DNA of 64,000 nucleotides from Saccharomonospora marina XMU15 (lineage in GTDB: Bacteria; Actinomycetota; Actinomycetes; Mycobacteriales; Pseudonocardiaceae): NCBI RefSeq assembly GCF_000244955.1, contig NZ_CM001439.1, positions 4,707,234 to 4,771,233 of the forward strand, given 5' to 3'. The notes beneath the pieces were generated by a model. It was not told where the DNA came from. It was given only the letters and a program-made list of their open reading frames with translations, and searched no databases. Every line of letters starts with the position of its first letter. The first letter of the stretch is position 1. Below, in pieces: positions 37,075-44,877 of the stretch. A program made the position numbers and the translations under genes.

Positions 37075-37544
37075 TCCGCTACTACGAGATCCGCCACCTG
37101 GTTGGCTTCGAGGAGACCAACTTCGTCGGCAACGTGTACTACTCGCACTACCTGCGATGGCAGGGGCATTGTCGGGAGCAGTTCCTCCTCGACAGGGCGC
37201 CGGACGTGCTCGCCGACATCATGGAGAACGACCTGAAGCTGTTCACTCTCAAGGCCGAGTGTGAGTTCTTCGCCGAGATCAAGGCGTTCGACGAGCTGTC
37301 CGTGCGAATGCAGCTTCTGGAGTTGACCCAGACACAGATCGAGCTGGGATTCGACTATGTGCGGCTCGACAAGGGCGACGAGCGGCGGGTGGCGAAAGGG
37401 AGGCAACGCATCGCCTGCATGCGTGGACCGAACTACGCCACCGTACCGGCGCGAGTACCGATCGAACTCAGGGAGGCGTTGACCCCCTACCAGGGAGTCG
37501 GGTCACCGATGTCGATCGCGGCTGGGGGTTCACGTGCTCGGTGA
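37071..37544 (+). CDS. Enediyne hot-dog thioesterase (TEBC/E10 type)
   Basis: A 157-aa hot-dog thioesterase whose ATG overlaps the PKSE stop as ATGA. The family block GFEETNFVGNVYYSHYLRWQ is nearly diagnostic for enediyne thioesterases such as CalE7/DynE7/SgcE10. These release the polyene from the PKSE ACP, giving heptaene or polyene methyl ketones in vitro. The 3' end overlaps the flavin reductase by 11 bp. Confidence 0.95.
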   Translation: MIRYYEIRHLVGFEETNFVGNVYYSHYLRWQGHCREQFLLDRAPDVLADIMENDLKLFTLKAECEFFAEIKAFDELSVRMQLLELTQTQIELGFDYVRLDKGDERRVAKGRQRIACMRGPNYATVPARVPIELREALTPYQGVGSPMSIAAGGSRAR

Positions 37545-38070
37545 AGGCCGACTTGTCCACCTGCCACGTGAGGTCGAGCCTGCCTCGTTTCGGGAGGTGA
37601 TGGCTCAATTCGCCACCGGCGTGACCGTGCTGACCGTCGGTGGCGAGCACGGCCACGGCATGACCGCCAACGCGTTCGCCTCGGTGTCGCTGAACCCCCC
37701 GCTGGCGTTGTGCTGCGTGGCCAGGCGCGCCCGACTCCACGAAGCGATCCTGTCCACCCGCGGCTACGGCATCTCACTGCTCGCGGCCGGTCAGCGGCGG
37801 CTGGCACGCCATTTCTCCGACCGGAGCAGGCCGAGGGGAATGACCCAGTTCGACGGGGTTTCCTGGACTCCAGGCCCCAGAACAGGTGCCCCGCTTCTCG
37901 CTGGGGCGCTCGGCTGGCTGGAGTGCGATCTGGTCGAGGTGTACCCCGGCGGCGACCATTCGATCTTCCTCGGCCAGGTGCTGAACTCAAGCCGTGGCCC
38001 AGGGCGGGAGCCGCTGCTGTTCTTCACCAGTGACTATCACGAGCTGACTTCGCCGGCCAAGCCGGCGTGA
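37534..38070 (+). CDS. Flavin reductase, partner for flavin-dependent oxygenases (SgcE6-like)
   Basis: A 178-aa protein from GTG 37534, overlapping the thioesterase by 11 bp. It is a HpaC/ActVB-type flavin reductase: FREVMAQFATGVTVLT, GMTANAFASVSLNPPLAL and HSIFLGQVL at the C-terminus. Such enzymes use NAD(P)H to reduce FAD or FMN, which diffuses to a two-component monooxygenase. Within this cluster the obvious clients are the HpaB/SgcC-like hydroxylase and the two HsaA-like monooxygenases. SgcE6 plays that role for SgcC in C-1027. Confidence 0.9.
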   Translation: MLGEGRLVHLPREVEPASFREVMAQFATGVTVLTVGGEHGHGMTANAFASVSLNPPLALCCVARRARLHEAILSTRGYGISLLAAGQRRLARHFSDRSRPRGMTQFDGVSWTPGPRTGAPLLAGALGWLECDLVEVYPGGDHSIFLGQVLNSSRGPGREPLLFFTSDYHELTSPAKPA

Positions 38071-38106
38071 CGGCGTCGCCGCCCGCGAGAGCGTGGCGGC
38101 GACGAA

Positions 38107-38168
38107 CCGAAGGGTCCAGACCGATCGGTGCCCGGAATCGTCCGACGATCCGGGCACCGATCCTTCGG
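38107..38168. terminator. Hairpin between convergent genes
   Basis: An inner stem gatcggtgcccgg (38123-38135) pairs perfectly with 38150-38162, and an outer pair ccgaagg (38107-38113)/ccttcgg (38162-38168) extends it. It lies between the flavin reductase and the convergent AhpD-like gene and can serve both directions. Confidence 0.6.
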
Positions 38169-38188
38169 TCGCGCCTCGGCCGCCTCGC

Positions 38189-39229
38189 TCAGCCGCAGGC
38201 TGAACTGCCCGCCGCCAGCCAGGTACTCACTCGGCGGGCGGCGGCCATACTGGCCCAGGCCGCCACTTCCACCAACTCACGATCACCGGCACCGGCGCGG
38301 CGAACCGCCGCTACCAGCCCGTCGTCGACCTGGTACGCGGCGAGCGCGACGACCAGCGCGAACCGGCCGACCGCCTGGTCCGCCTCGGAAAGCTCCGCGG
38401 TGGCCTCGTCCACCCAAGATCGGCTGATGCCGGGTGGCTCGCCGTCCCAGGCGCGCAGGTGGCGTCGCACGAGGTCGCGAACGCTCGCCGGGACGGAACG
38501 CTCGCCTGCCGCGTCGAGCGCCGCATAGGCGCGTGCGAACGCGTCGGCGACGATCGGGTTCGCCCTCGCCCAACACAGCTCGTCGGGCTGCCGCGCGGCC
38601 GGTAGCAACCGCAGCGAGGTGCCCGCTCGCGGGCCGCCACCCGACGGCCGAAGTATCCAGGACAGCACGCGACGGGCTCTGGGGCGCGCGGCCTCGGGAA
38701 CGTGTGGCGGCAACGGGGAATCGCCGAGGAAGACGTTCACCATCCGGTTGTAGTAATGGAAGGCCACCGCCGTACCGATGATCTCGGGTGCCTGTACCGC
38801 GGTGAACGGCAAGTTGTCCGCGGTACCCGCCGTGGCCGTCTCCTTCACCCAGGCCTCGATCCGTTCCCGCTCGGCGTTGTCGCGCCGGTCCTCGGCCGCC
38901 ACGAGACCCGCCACCGTCGTGCCGTGTACGTCCTCGCAGTAGGGGCAGCGATTGGCCGCGGAAACCGAGGTCGCCACCAGTTCCTTGCTGGCACGGTCTA
39001 CGTGTCCTCGCGCGACGAGGGTTTCCCGCAGAATCAACCAGCTGGCGGCCAGTGCCTCGGGCGAGGGCGAGTGCAGGCCGACCGGCGGCGCCATCATGCC
39101 GAAGTCCCGCTCGACCTGCCGGTAGACCTCGGCGACCAGCCCACGCGCCGCGCGAGTCGGCACAGCCTTGACATGACGGGTTTGTCGAAGTGATCGCCGC
39201 AGATACAGCCGGACCAATGTGGGGGCCAT
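38189..39229 (-). CDS. Carboxymuconolactone decarboxylase/AhpD-like protein
   Basis: A 346-aa, all-helical protein; ATG 39229 has a GAGGAGC ribosome site. The AhpD redox motif is intact: Cys95-Pro-Tyr-Cys98 with His102 (ANRCPYCEDVHGTT). The protein is about twice the usual AhpD length, suggesting two domain copies, of which only the first has the CxxC. AhpD-like proteins are thiol-dependent peroxidases or reductases. A protective role against thiol-triggered enediyne radicals is plausible but unproven. Confidence 0.8.
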   Translation of the reverse strand: MAPTLVRLYLRRSLRQTRHVKAVPTRAARGLVAEVYRQVERDFGMMAPPVGLHSPSPEALAASWLILRETLVARGHVDRASKELVATSVSAANRCPYCEDVHGTTVAGLVAAEDRRDNAERERIEAWVKETATAGTADNLPFTAVQAPEIIGTAVAFHYYNRMVNVFLGDSPLPPHVPEAARPRARRVLSWILRPSGGGPRAGTSLRLLPAARQPDELCWARANPIVADAFARAYAALDAAGERSVPASVRDLVRRHLRAWDGEPPGISRSWVDEATAELSEADQAVGRFALVVALAAYQVDDGLVAAVRRAGAGDRELVEVAAWASMAAARRVSTWLAAGSSACG

Positions 39230-39375
39230 TGCCGCTCCTCGCACATCATGTCGGTAATATGGGTAAGCTACAGTCCGGGCCTACGCCCGCCATCTCCCCA
39301 CATGCGCACCTCCGGTGACTCACTCACATCGGGCCAAAACCTGTGCGCGGCCTCACATTGCGATAGCGTGTGGCC

Positions 39376-39720
39376 ATGGCAACCGACCTCTTCGCGGGAA
39401 TCCCGGTCAAGGACTACGAGGCAGCGCTGGCTTGGTACGAGCAGCTATTCGGCTCGCCCCCGACATTCGTCGCGAGTGACACCGAAGTGGTATGGGAACT
39501 CGCCGAACACCGCTGCATAGCCATCGAACACGTACCAGAGCGCGCGGGTAACGCCATGAACACCGTCTTCGTCGACGATTTCGACGACCGCGTCGCCGCG
39601 ATCGAATCGCGAGGGCTGACGCCGGTGAAGCGGGAAACCTACGGAAACGGTGCGCGGAAAGCTCTCTACCGCGATCCCGACGGCAACGAGATCGGGATCG
39701 GTGGCCCTCCCGTCGAATAG
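39376..39720 (+). CDS. VOC/glyoxalase-family protein
   Basis: A 114-aa single-domain vicinal oxygen chelate protein (ATG 39376; a GTG two codons earlier is possible). It has the usual opening AGIPVKDYEAALAWYEQLFG and closing ALYRDPDGNEIGIGGPP. Many VOC proteins of this size dimerise to bind bleomycin-like drugs or metals. In an antibiotic cluster a drug-binding resistance role is one option, an isomerase or lyase role another. It stands alone on the plus strand, ended by a 15-bp hairpin. Confidence 0.85.
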   Translation: MATDLFAGIPVKDYEAALAWYEQLFGSPPTFVASDTEVVWELAEHRCIAIEHVPERAGNAMNTVFVDDFDDRVAAIESRGLTPVKRETYGNGARKALYRDPDGNEIGIGGPPVE

Positions 39721-39723
39721 CAA

Positions 39724-39765
39724 CGTGAGCGGCGCCGGCACTTGGGATGACCGGCGCCGCTCACG
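39724..39765. terminator. Perfect 15-bp hairpin between convergent genes
   Basis: cgtgagcggcgccgg (39724-39738) pairs perfectly with 39751-39765 around a 12-base loop, directly after the VOC stop and 2 bp from the SgcJ-like stop. Almost certainly a bidirectional terminator. Confidence 0.85.
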
Positions 39766-39767
39766 CC

Positions 39768-40202
39768 TTACGGAGCCACGTCGCGTGGGCTGTTGTGGTA
39801 CGCGGCCAGGTACCACTCGCCTCCGCGCTTCACCAGCACCCACGACGCGCGGATGGCCCGCGCATCGGACACCTCCGTCTCACCGGGCGCCAGGATGCCG
39901 CCCGTCGTGGTCAACACGGCCGAGTCCGCCGTCAGGAAGCTGACGTTGACGGGCCGGCCGGTGACCTGTGTTCCCTTGAACTGGCCGGCGAACGCCTGCG
40001 CCATGTACGAGCGAACCTCGTCGCGGCCCTTCCTGAAGACACCGGGAAGGATCATGGTGCAGTCTTCGGTGAAGACCTCGGCGAAGGCATCCGCGTCGTG
40101 TCGCGCCCACGCGGTCCCGATCTTTCCGGGAATCGCGGCGACCGCGGCCCTGTCCTCGTCGGAGGGCGCGGTTGGCAGCGCGGACGGGTCAATCGTGGTC
40201 AT
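39768..40202 (-). CDS. SgcJ-like NTF2/SnoaL-fold protein
   Basis: A 144-aa protein; ATG 40202 has an AAAGGA ribosome site. It matches the SgcJ/EcaC family: IPGKIGTAWARHDADAFAEV, CTMILPGVFRKGRDEV, AVLTTTGGILAPGE and GGEWYLAAYHNSP. SgcJ is a conserved protein of nine-membered enediyne clusters with the NTF2 fold; a role in core folding or cyclisation has been suggested but not shown. It is downstream of the epoxide hydrolase on the same strand, 108 bp away. Confidence 0.85.
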   Translation of the reverse strand: MTTIDPSALPTAPSDEDRAAVAAIPGKIGTAWARHDADAFAEVFTEDCTMILPGVFRKGRDEVRSYMAQAFAGQFKGTQVTGRPVNVSFLTADSAVLTTTGGILAPGETEVSDARAIRASWVLVKRGGEWYLAAYHNSPRDVAP

Positions 40203-40310
40203 ATTTTGTCCTTTCAGCCGAAACTGGCCTGGCAACGCGGTTTCCAGTTTCGGCTTCGGCTCGGACCACCAGCAACTTTCCGAGTGCGCACAGCCTGCCC
40301 GGGCACCGTG

Positions 40311-41609
40311 CTATCCGAGCATCCCGGCGAAATCCACGATGTCGCGCGCGAGTTCGTCCGTACACTCGAGCATCGGAAAGTGTCCGCCCTTCGAGTACTC
40401 GCGCCACATTCGCACGTCGCCGCGTGAGCGCTCGCCGAAATGTCGAGGAATTTGCAGCATCAGCGGATCAGCGAACGAAGAGTAGCCGAATGGCACCTCG
40501 ATACGTTCACCCGGCCCCAACGTCGGCGGGTCCTCGGTCGAACCGGCATATGACCAAAGAGAGGTCGCCACGGAATCACTCACCAGATAGATCATGACCT
40601 CCGCGAGCAACCGGTCCAGCCCGTAGACGTCGGGAAACGATCGGTCGTTCGGACCGGTCCATTTCTGCCACTTGTCGAGTACATACGCGGCGAAGCCCAC
40701 CGGGCTGTCGGCCAGCGCGTAGGCGATCGTCTCCGGCCTGGTCACCTGCAGCGCGGCGTAGGCACTCTCCCGGGCCATCGTGGCGGCTTCTCGGGCGACG
40801 AAGTCGAGTTCCTCGGGTGTCGGGTCGTCCACTCCGGTCTCTCCACTGCCCGGCACGGCGCCCGCATGCCGAAGGCCGAACATGGTGGTGTGTGATCCCA
40901 CAAGCTGCTCAGGCCGATCGACCGCCAGCCAGTCCGCGACGACGGCACCGAAGTCGCTGCCGTGTACCAGGTAACGCTCGTGGCCGAGCACCTCCGTCAT
41001 AAGACGCGCGATCCGCTCCGTGACGAACCGCAGGCCTCGCGGCCGGTCGGCGACCGGCTCGGAGAAGCCGTAACCCGGTATCGACGGCACGACCACCTCG
41101 AAGCCGTACGCGACCAACCGCCTGGCCAGCGGCAGCATGGTGTAGAAGCTCGTAGGCCAGCCGTGCACGAGCAGTACCGGCGGGCGGTCGGTTACCTGTG
41201 ACCGCGGCCGCAGTCGCGCGAAGTGCAGCTCCCGCCCCTCGATCGGCGCGAGGTACTGCGGCACCCGACGCAGTTGGGCCTCGACCGCTCGCCAGTCGAA
41301 CCGCGAGTGCCAGTAGCCCAAGACGTCGCGGAACCAGTCGGCAGCTACGCCGAAGTCCCACGCCGCCCCTTGCGCGGTGACCGGTAGGTGCGCCGCGCGC
41401 ACTCGGTGCCGGATACGGTGCAGCGTCTCCCATGGAACCCGAACTTGGAACGGTCGAAGGTCGCGGCCCGGCCTGGGTACCGGCCGCTGCCGCGGCTCGG
41501 AGAGCGCGGCTCCCGCGGTGGCCGCCGGAACGACCGTGCTGAGGGCGCCACCCGCCGTCACGGCTGAGCCGAGCCGCAGCACCGACCGCCGCGTCAGTGG
41601 AACATCCAC
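40311..41609 (-). CDS. Epoxide hydrolase with a twin-arginine signal (SgcF/EHN family)
   Basis: A 432-aa alpha/beta-hydrolase with an N-terminal EHN region (DLRPFQVRVPWETLHRIRHR). Catalytic elements: HGWP oxyanion motif (149-152), nucleophile Asp219 in HGSDFGA, and His410 in KGGHFPMLE. Homologs SgcF and NcsF2 open the epoxide of nine-membered enediyne cores to a vicinal diol. Unusually, residues 1-38 form a typical Tat signal peptide (LTRRSVLRLGSAVTAGG, Arg7-Arg8, then an Ala-rich cleavage region), which predicts export. It starts 20 bp after the MFS gene on the same strand. Confidence 0.92.
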   Translation of the reverse strand: MDVPLTRRSVLRLGSAVTAGGALSTVVPAATAGAALSEPRQRPVPRPGRDLRPFQVRVPWETLHRIRHRVRAAHLPVTAQGAAWDFGVAADWFRDVLGYWHSRFDWRAVEAQLRRVPQYLAPIEGRELHFARLRPRSQVTDRPPVLLVHGWPTSFYTMLPLARRLVAYGFEVVVPSIPGYGFSEPVADRPRGLRFVTERIARLMTEVLGHERYLVHGSDFGAVVADWLAVDRPEQLVGSHTTMFGLRHAGAVPGSGETGVDDPTPEELDFVAREAATMARESAYAALQVTRPETIAYALADSPVGFAAYVLDKWQKWTGPNDRSFPDVYGLDRLLAEVMIYLVSDSVATSLWSYAGSTEDPPTLGPGERIEVPFGYSSFADPLMLQIPRHFGERSRGDVRMWREYSKGGHFPMLECTDELARDIVDFAGMLG

Positions 41610-41629
41610 GTGGTCCTCCCTGATAGGAA

Positions 41630-43234
41630 CTAACCCTCTTCGCTACCCTCGTGCCGGCCGGGCGCGGGCGCGACCGCCGTGGCCGCTTCGGGCGGCTCCG
41701 GCTGGCCCGTCCTCGGGAGATGACGCAGCAAGCGCCAGATCATCACGGCTGTCGCGGCGAAAACCACCGCGCCGACGGCCATTGACGTATTGAGTCCGGC
41801 CACTGCGGACTCCCGTGCCGCCGCGAGGATCTCGGCGGTGCTTTCGGCGGGCAGCTGCCCGACCCTCGACAGCGCCCCGGCAAGCGATCCGGTCGTGTCC
41901 GCCACGACCTCATCCGCAACGCCGGGTGGTACCACGCCCTCCATGCCCCGGCGATAGATCGCCGCGGCGATCGTACCGATGATCGCCAGCCCCAGGGTGG
42001 ACCCGAGGTTGTTGCTGGTCTCCGACAACGACGCGGCCGACCCGCTCTTCTCCTTCGGGACGGCATTCATGATCATGCCGATGCCGAGTGAGAACAGTGG
42101 GCCCGCGCCAAGGTGAATCAGGCCGCTCCCGATCACGATAGGCACCGGCCCACTCTCCAGGTCGACCGTGATCCCAACGGCGAAACCGATGACGGCGACA
42201 CCGAGGCCACCTGCGATGACCGTCGCAGGCCGCATCCGTTCGGCCAGCCGGGGGGCCAACTGTGACCCGATCGCCAGGCTGACCCCGGCAGGGACCAACC
42301 ACAGACCGGCCTCCATCGCATCGAGGCCCAGCACCAACTGCACGTACTGAGCCACGACCAGCGAGCTCCCGGCGATCGCCGCGGCGGCGATCAGCAGCGA
42401 GGCCAGCGTGCGCCCGGTGATGCGGCCTGCGAACAGCCGCAGGTCCAGCAGCGGGTCGGTCAGCCGCAGCTGCCTGCGCACGAACAGCCAGCCGCACCCG
42501 GCGCCGGCCAGGATCGCCACAGTCGGCGCGACCGGCGACAGCTCGCCCGCGGCGAGTTCCTTCATGCCATACGTCGCAGGCAGGATCGCCGCGAGCGACA
42601 ACGCGACGCTGGTCAGGTCCAGCCGTCCAGCGTTCGGGTCGCGGTGTTCCGGTAGTAGGAACGGTCCGGCGACCAGCAAGAGTCCCGTCATCGGCACACC
42701 GAGCAGGAATACCGAACCCCACCAGAAGTTCTGCATCATCAGCCCGCCGACCGCTGGACCGAGCGCCGAACCGCCCATGACGCAGCTCAGCCACCCGGCG
42801 ACAGCCAACGCGAGCTGCCTCGGGTCGGAAAACAGGTTCCGGATGAGCGCCAGCGTGGACGGCATCAGCGTCGCGCCCGCGATACCCAGCAGCGCGCGGG
42901 TAACGATCAGCATCTCGGCGCTGACCGAGTACGCCGCTATGACGGAGCCGACGGCGAACGCGCCTGCTCCGATCAGCAGCAGCTTGCGGCGGCCGATCCG
43001 GTCCCCCAAGGTGCCCATGGTGACCAGGAAGCCCGCCAGCGTGAAGCCGTAGCTGTCCATGATCCACAGCTCCTGAGTGCCGGTGGCGTCAAGCCCCGCA
43101 CTCAGATGCGGCAGCGCGAGATACAGCACCCCGATATCCATTCCAACCAGGGTTGTCGGCAGCAGCAGCACCACGAGTGCCCACCACGCCCGGCTGCCCG
43201 CCCGCTGCGAGTCGCCCCCCTCGCTGTCGCGCAT
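41630..43234 (-). CDS. MFS drug exporter, DHA2 (14-span) family
   Basis: A 534-aa transporter; ATG 43234 has a GGAGGGAG ribosome site. It has about 14 hydrophobic spans and the DHA2 hallmarks LDATGTQELWIMDSYGFTLA in span 2 and GDRIGRRKLL in the following loop, like SgcB and other antibiotic exporters. Export of the enediyne, bound or free, is the likely role. It is in a minus-strand run with the acyltransferase (70 bp upstream) and epoxide hydrolase (20 bp downstream). Confidence 0.9.
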   Translation of the reverse strand: MRDSEGGDSQRAGSRAWWALVVLLLPTTLVGMDIGVLYLALPHLSAGLDATGTQELWIMDSYGFTLAGFLVTMGTLGDRIGRRKLLLIGAGAFAVGSVIAAYSVSAEMLIVTRALLGIAGATLMPSTLALIRNLFSDPRQLALAVAGWLSCVMGGSALGPAVGGLMMQNFWWGSVFLLGVPMTGLLLVAGPFLLPEHRDPNAGRLDLTSVALSLAAILPATYGMKELAAGELSPVAPTVAILAGAGCGWLFVRRQLRLTDPLLDLRLFAGRITGRTLASLLIAAAAIAGSSLVVAQYVQLVLGLDAMEAGLWLVPAGVSLAIGSQLAPRLAERMRPATVIAGGLGVAVIGFAVGITVDLESGPVPIVIGSGLIHLGAGPLFSLGIGMIMNAVPKEKSGSAASLSETSNNLGSTLGLAIIGTIAAAIYRRGMEGVVPPGVADEVVADTTGSLAGALSRVGQLPAESTAEILAAARESAVAGLNTSMAVGAVVFAATAVMIWRLLRHLPRTGQPEPPEAATAVAPAPGRHEGSEEG

Positions 43235-43304
43235 CGCCACGCTCCCTCCACTCGTCAGCAGGTGATGGATCGCCCGGCCAGCCGGCGGCAATGAAGCGCC
43301 CTCA

Positions 43305-44486
43305 TCAGTTGTCGGCAGCCGCCGAGTCCCGACCGGCGACGGCAGGCTGCGTCACGGCGGCCCTGTGCCTACGGGACACCGCGAACCGCCGCATGATCGG
43401 GCGTTCGAAAAGGACGTAGGTCGGCCACGCCAGCAGCACGGTCGCGGTGAGCAGCAGCAGGAGCAATCCGACAGCGGGAAGCGTCTCGAGGTCGGTTCGC
43501 TGATCAAGCCAAAGCAGACCATGGAACAGCACCAAGTAGTGCCACAGGTAGAAGGCGTAGGACAACTCCCCTGCGAAGACGATCGGCCGCCACCGCAGGA
43601 AAGTGGGGCGACCCTCGATGTCCGCCCTGGCGCCCGCCGCGACAAGCAGGCCGATCGGCACGATGTTGAGCGCGACGAGTGAGAACGTGCCCTGCAGTTC
43701 GGTGGAGACCACATAGGACACGGCTGTCAGCAGCGCGGCGCCACCGAAGCCGATCGGAAGCCGCCTGCCGGTCTGCACGATCCTTGCCAGCACGATGCCC
43801 AACACGAAGTCGAAGATCCGAACTGGTGGGAACACGTACACCAGCCAGTACTGGTTCAGCGAGTATGTCTGCGACCACGGCACTGCGGGCTCAGCCGGCA
43901 GTGCGAGGGCCACCGCCGCGATGAGGAAAACCGCCGCGACCATCGCCCCTGCCCACAACCACAACCGCGCGGGCGCGATCCGATCGATCAGCCGCTTCCA
44001 CCACGGGAACGTGAAGTAGAACAGCACCTCACACGACAACGTCCAGGTGATGGGGTTGATGCTGGAGAACACCTCCATGGAGGGGAACCACGACTGGACC
44101 AGGAACAGGTTCGCCAAAGCGTAGTCGTCGCTCACCGCCGGCTGTGCGACCGTCGCGAAAATGACCAGCGTGGCCAGGAAAGTGAGTATGTGGTTCGGAT
44201 AGATCTTGAAGAACCTGCGCCGCCAGAACCTCGGCGGCGTGTCGTCGTCACGTGCCGACCAGGCGAGGATGAACCCGCTCAGTACGAAGAAGAAGCCCAC
44301 ACTGATGGGCCCCTGGCGAAACAGCCACTCGAAGCCCGAAGCTACCTCGTCGTCACCGAACAGCCCGAGGTAGCGGGCGTGCGAAAAAAAGACGATGAGC
44401 GCGGCGACGAAACGCAATGCGGTCAGGGTGGGCAACGTAGCACCCACGGCACGCACCGAGATTTTTCGCGGTTGCGTCGTATCCAC
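43305..44486 (-). CDS. Membrane O-acyltransferase (acyltransferase 3 family)
   Basis: A 393-aa protein with about ten spans. The family's catalytic His is in ALIVFFSHARYLG, with VGFFFVLSGFILAWSARD and RRRFFKIYPNH following. These enzymes transfer acetyl or short branched acyl groups to sugar hydroxyls across the membrane. Here it may acylate a deoxysugar or the aryl group of the enediyne; such enzymes also modify cell-wall sugars. It heads the acyltransferase-MFS-epoxide hydrolase run and is divergent from the multicopper oxidase. Confidence 0.85.
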   Translation of the reverse strand: MDTTQPRKISVRAVGATLPTLTALRFVAALIVFFSHARYLGLFGDDEVASGFEWLFRQGPISVGFFFVLSGFILAWSARDDDTPPRFWRRRFFKIYPNHILTFLATLVIFATVAQPAVSDDYALANLFLVQSWFPSMEVFSSINPITWTLSCEVLFYFTFPWWKRLIDRIAPARLWLWAGAMVAAVFLIAAVALALPAEPAVPWSQTYSLNQYWLVYVFPPVRIFDFVLGIVLARIVQTGRRLPIGFGGAALLTAVSYVVSTELQGTFSLVALNIVPIGLLVAAGARADIEGRPTFLRWRPIVFAGELSYAFYLWHYLVLFHGLLWLDQRTDLETLPAVGLLLLLLTATVLLAWPTYVLFERPIMRRFAVSRRHRAAVTQPAVAGRDSAAADN

Positions 44487-44877
44487 TGGCTACCTCCCGT
44501 TTCGGATATGAGCGACCGCGACCGCAGGCCAGGAATACACGCCGATGACCAGCGCACGGGCGTTACTCGGCAGATAGTAGTGCGCAAAGCTGGCCTTCCG
44601 GTTCTTCCAGAATGCTCAAAACATTCAGTCGGAAACTCGTTTCAGCAGGCAGCCCCGTTGCTCCAGCCGGACCCGCCGGGTTGGTCCTTGTGGCTTGCGC
44701 CCAGCTGGTAGCCGCAGCAACCGGTTTGTTCCCGGCGAGGGACCGCAACAACGAAGTAGACGGTCCGGTCACCGAAGGGGAACATCGGACCGTTCGCGGC
44801 GAGCGGTACAGCGCGGATGTCCCGAAATCAGGAACCGTCGACGAACATTCGGCGCGACATATTCCAGGGGAGCCCGT
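44487..44877. other. Divergent control region, 391 bp
   Basis: It lies between the acyltransferase (minus) and multicopper oxidase (plus). An interrupted palindrome gaaac-tc-gtttc occurs near 44632. A small open frame (44612-44881) overlaps the oxidase start as ATGA, but has weak codon bias and no ribosome site, so I do not call it a gene. Confidence 0.4.
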
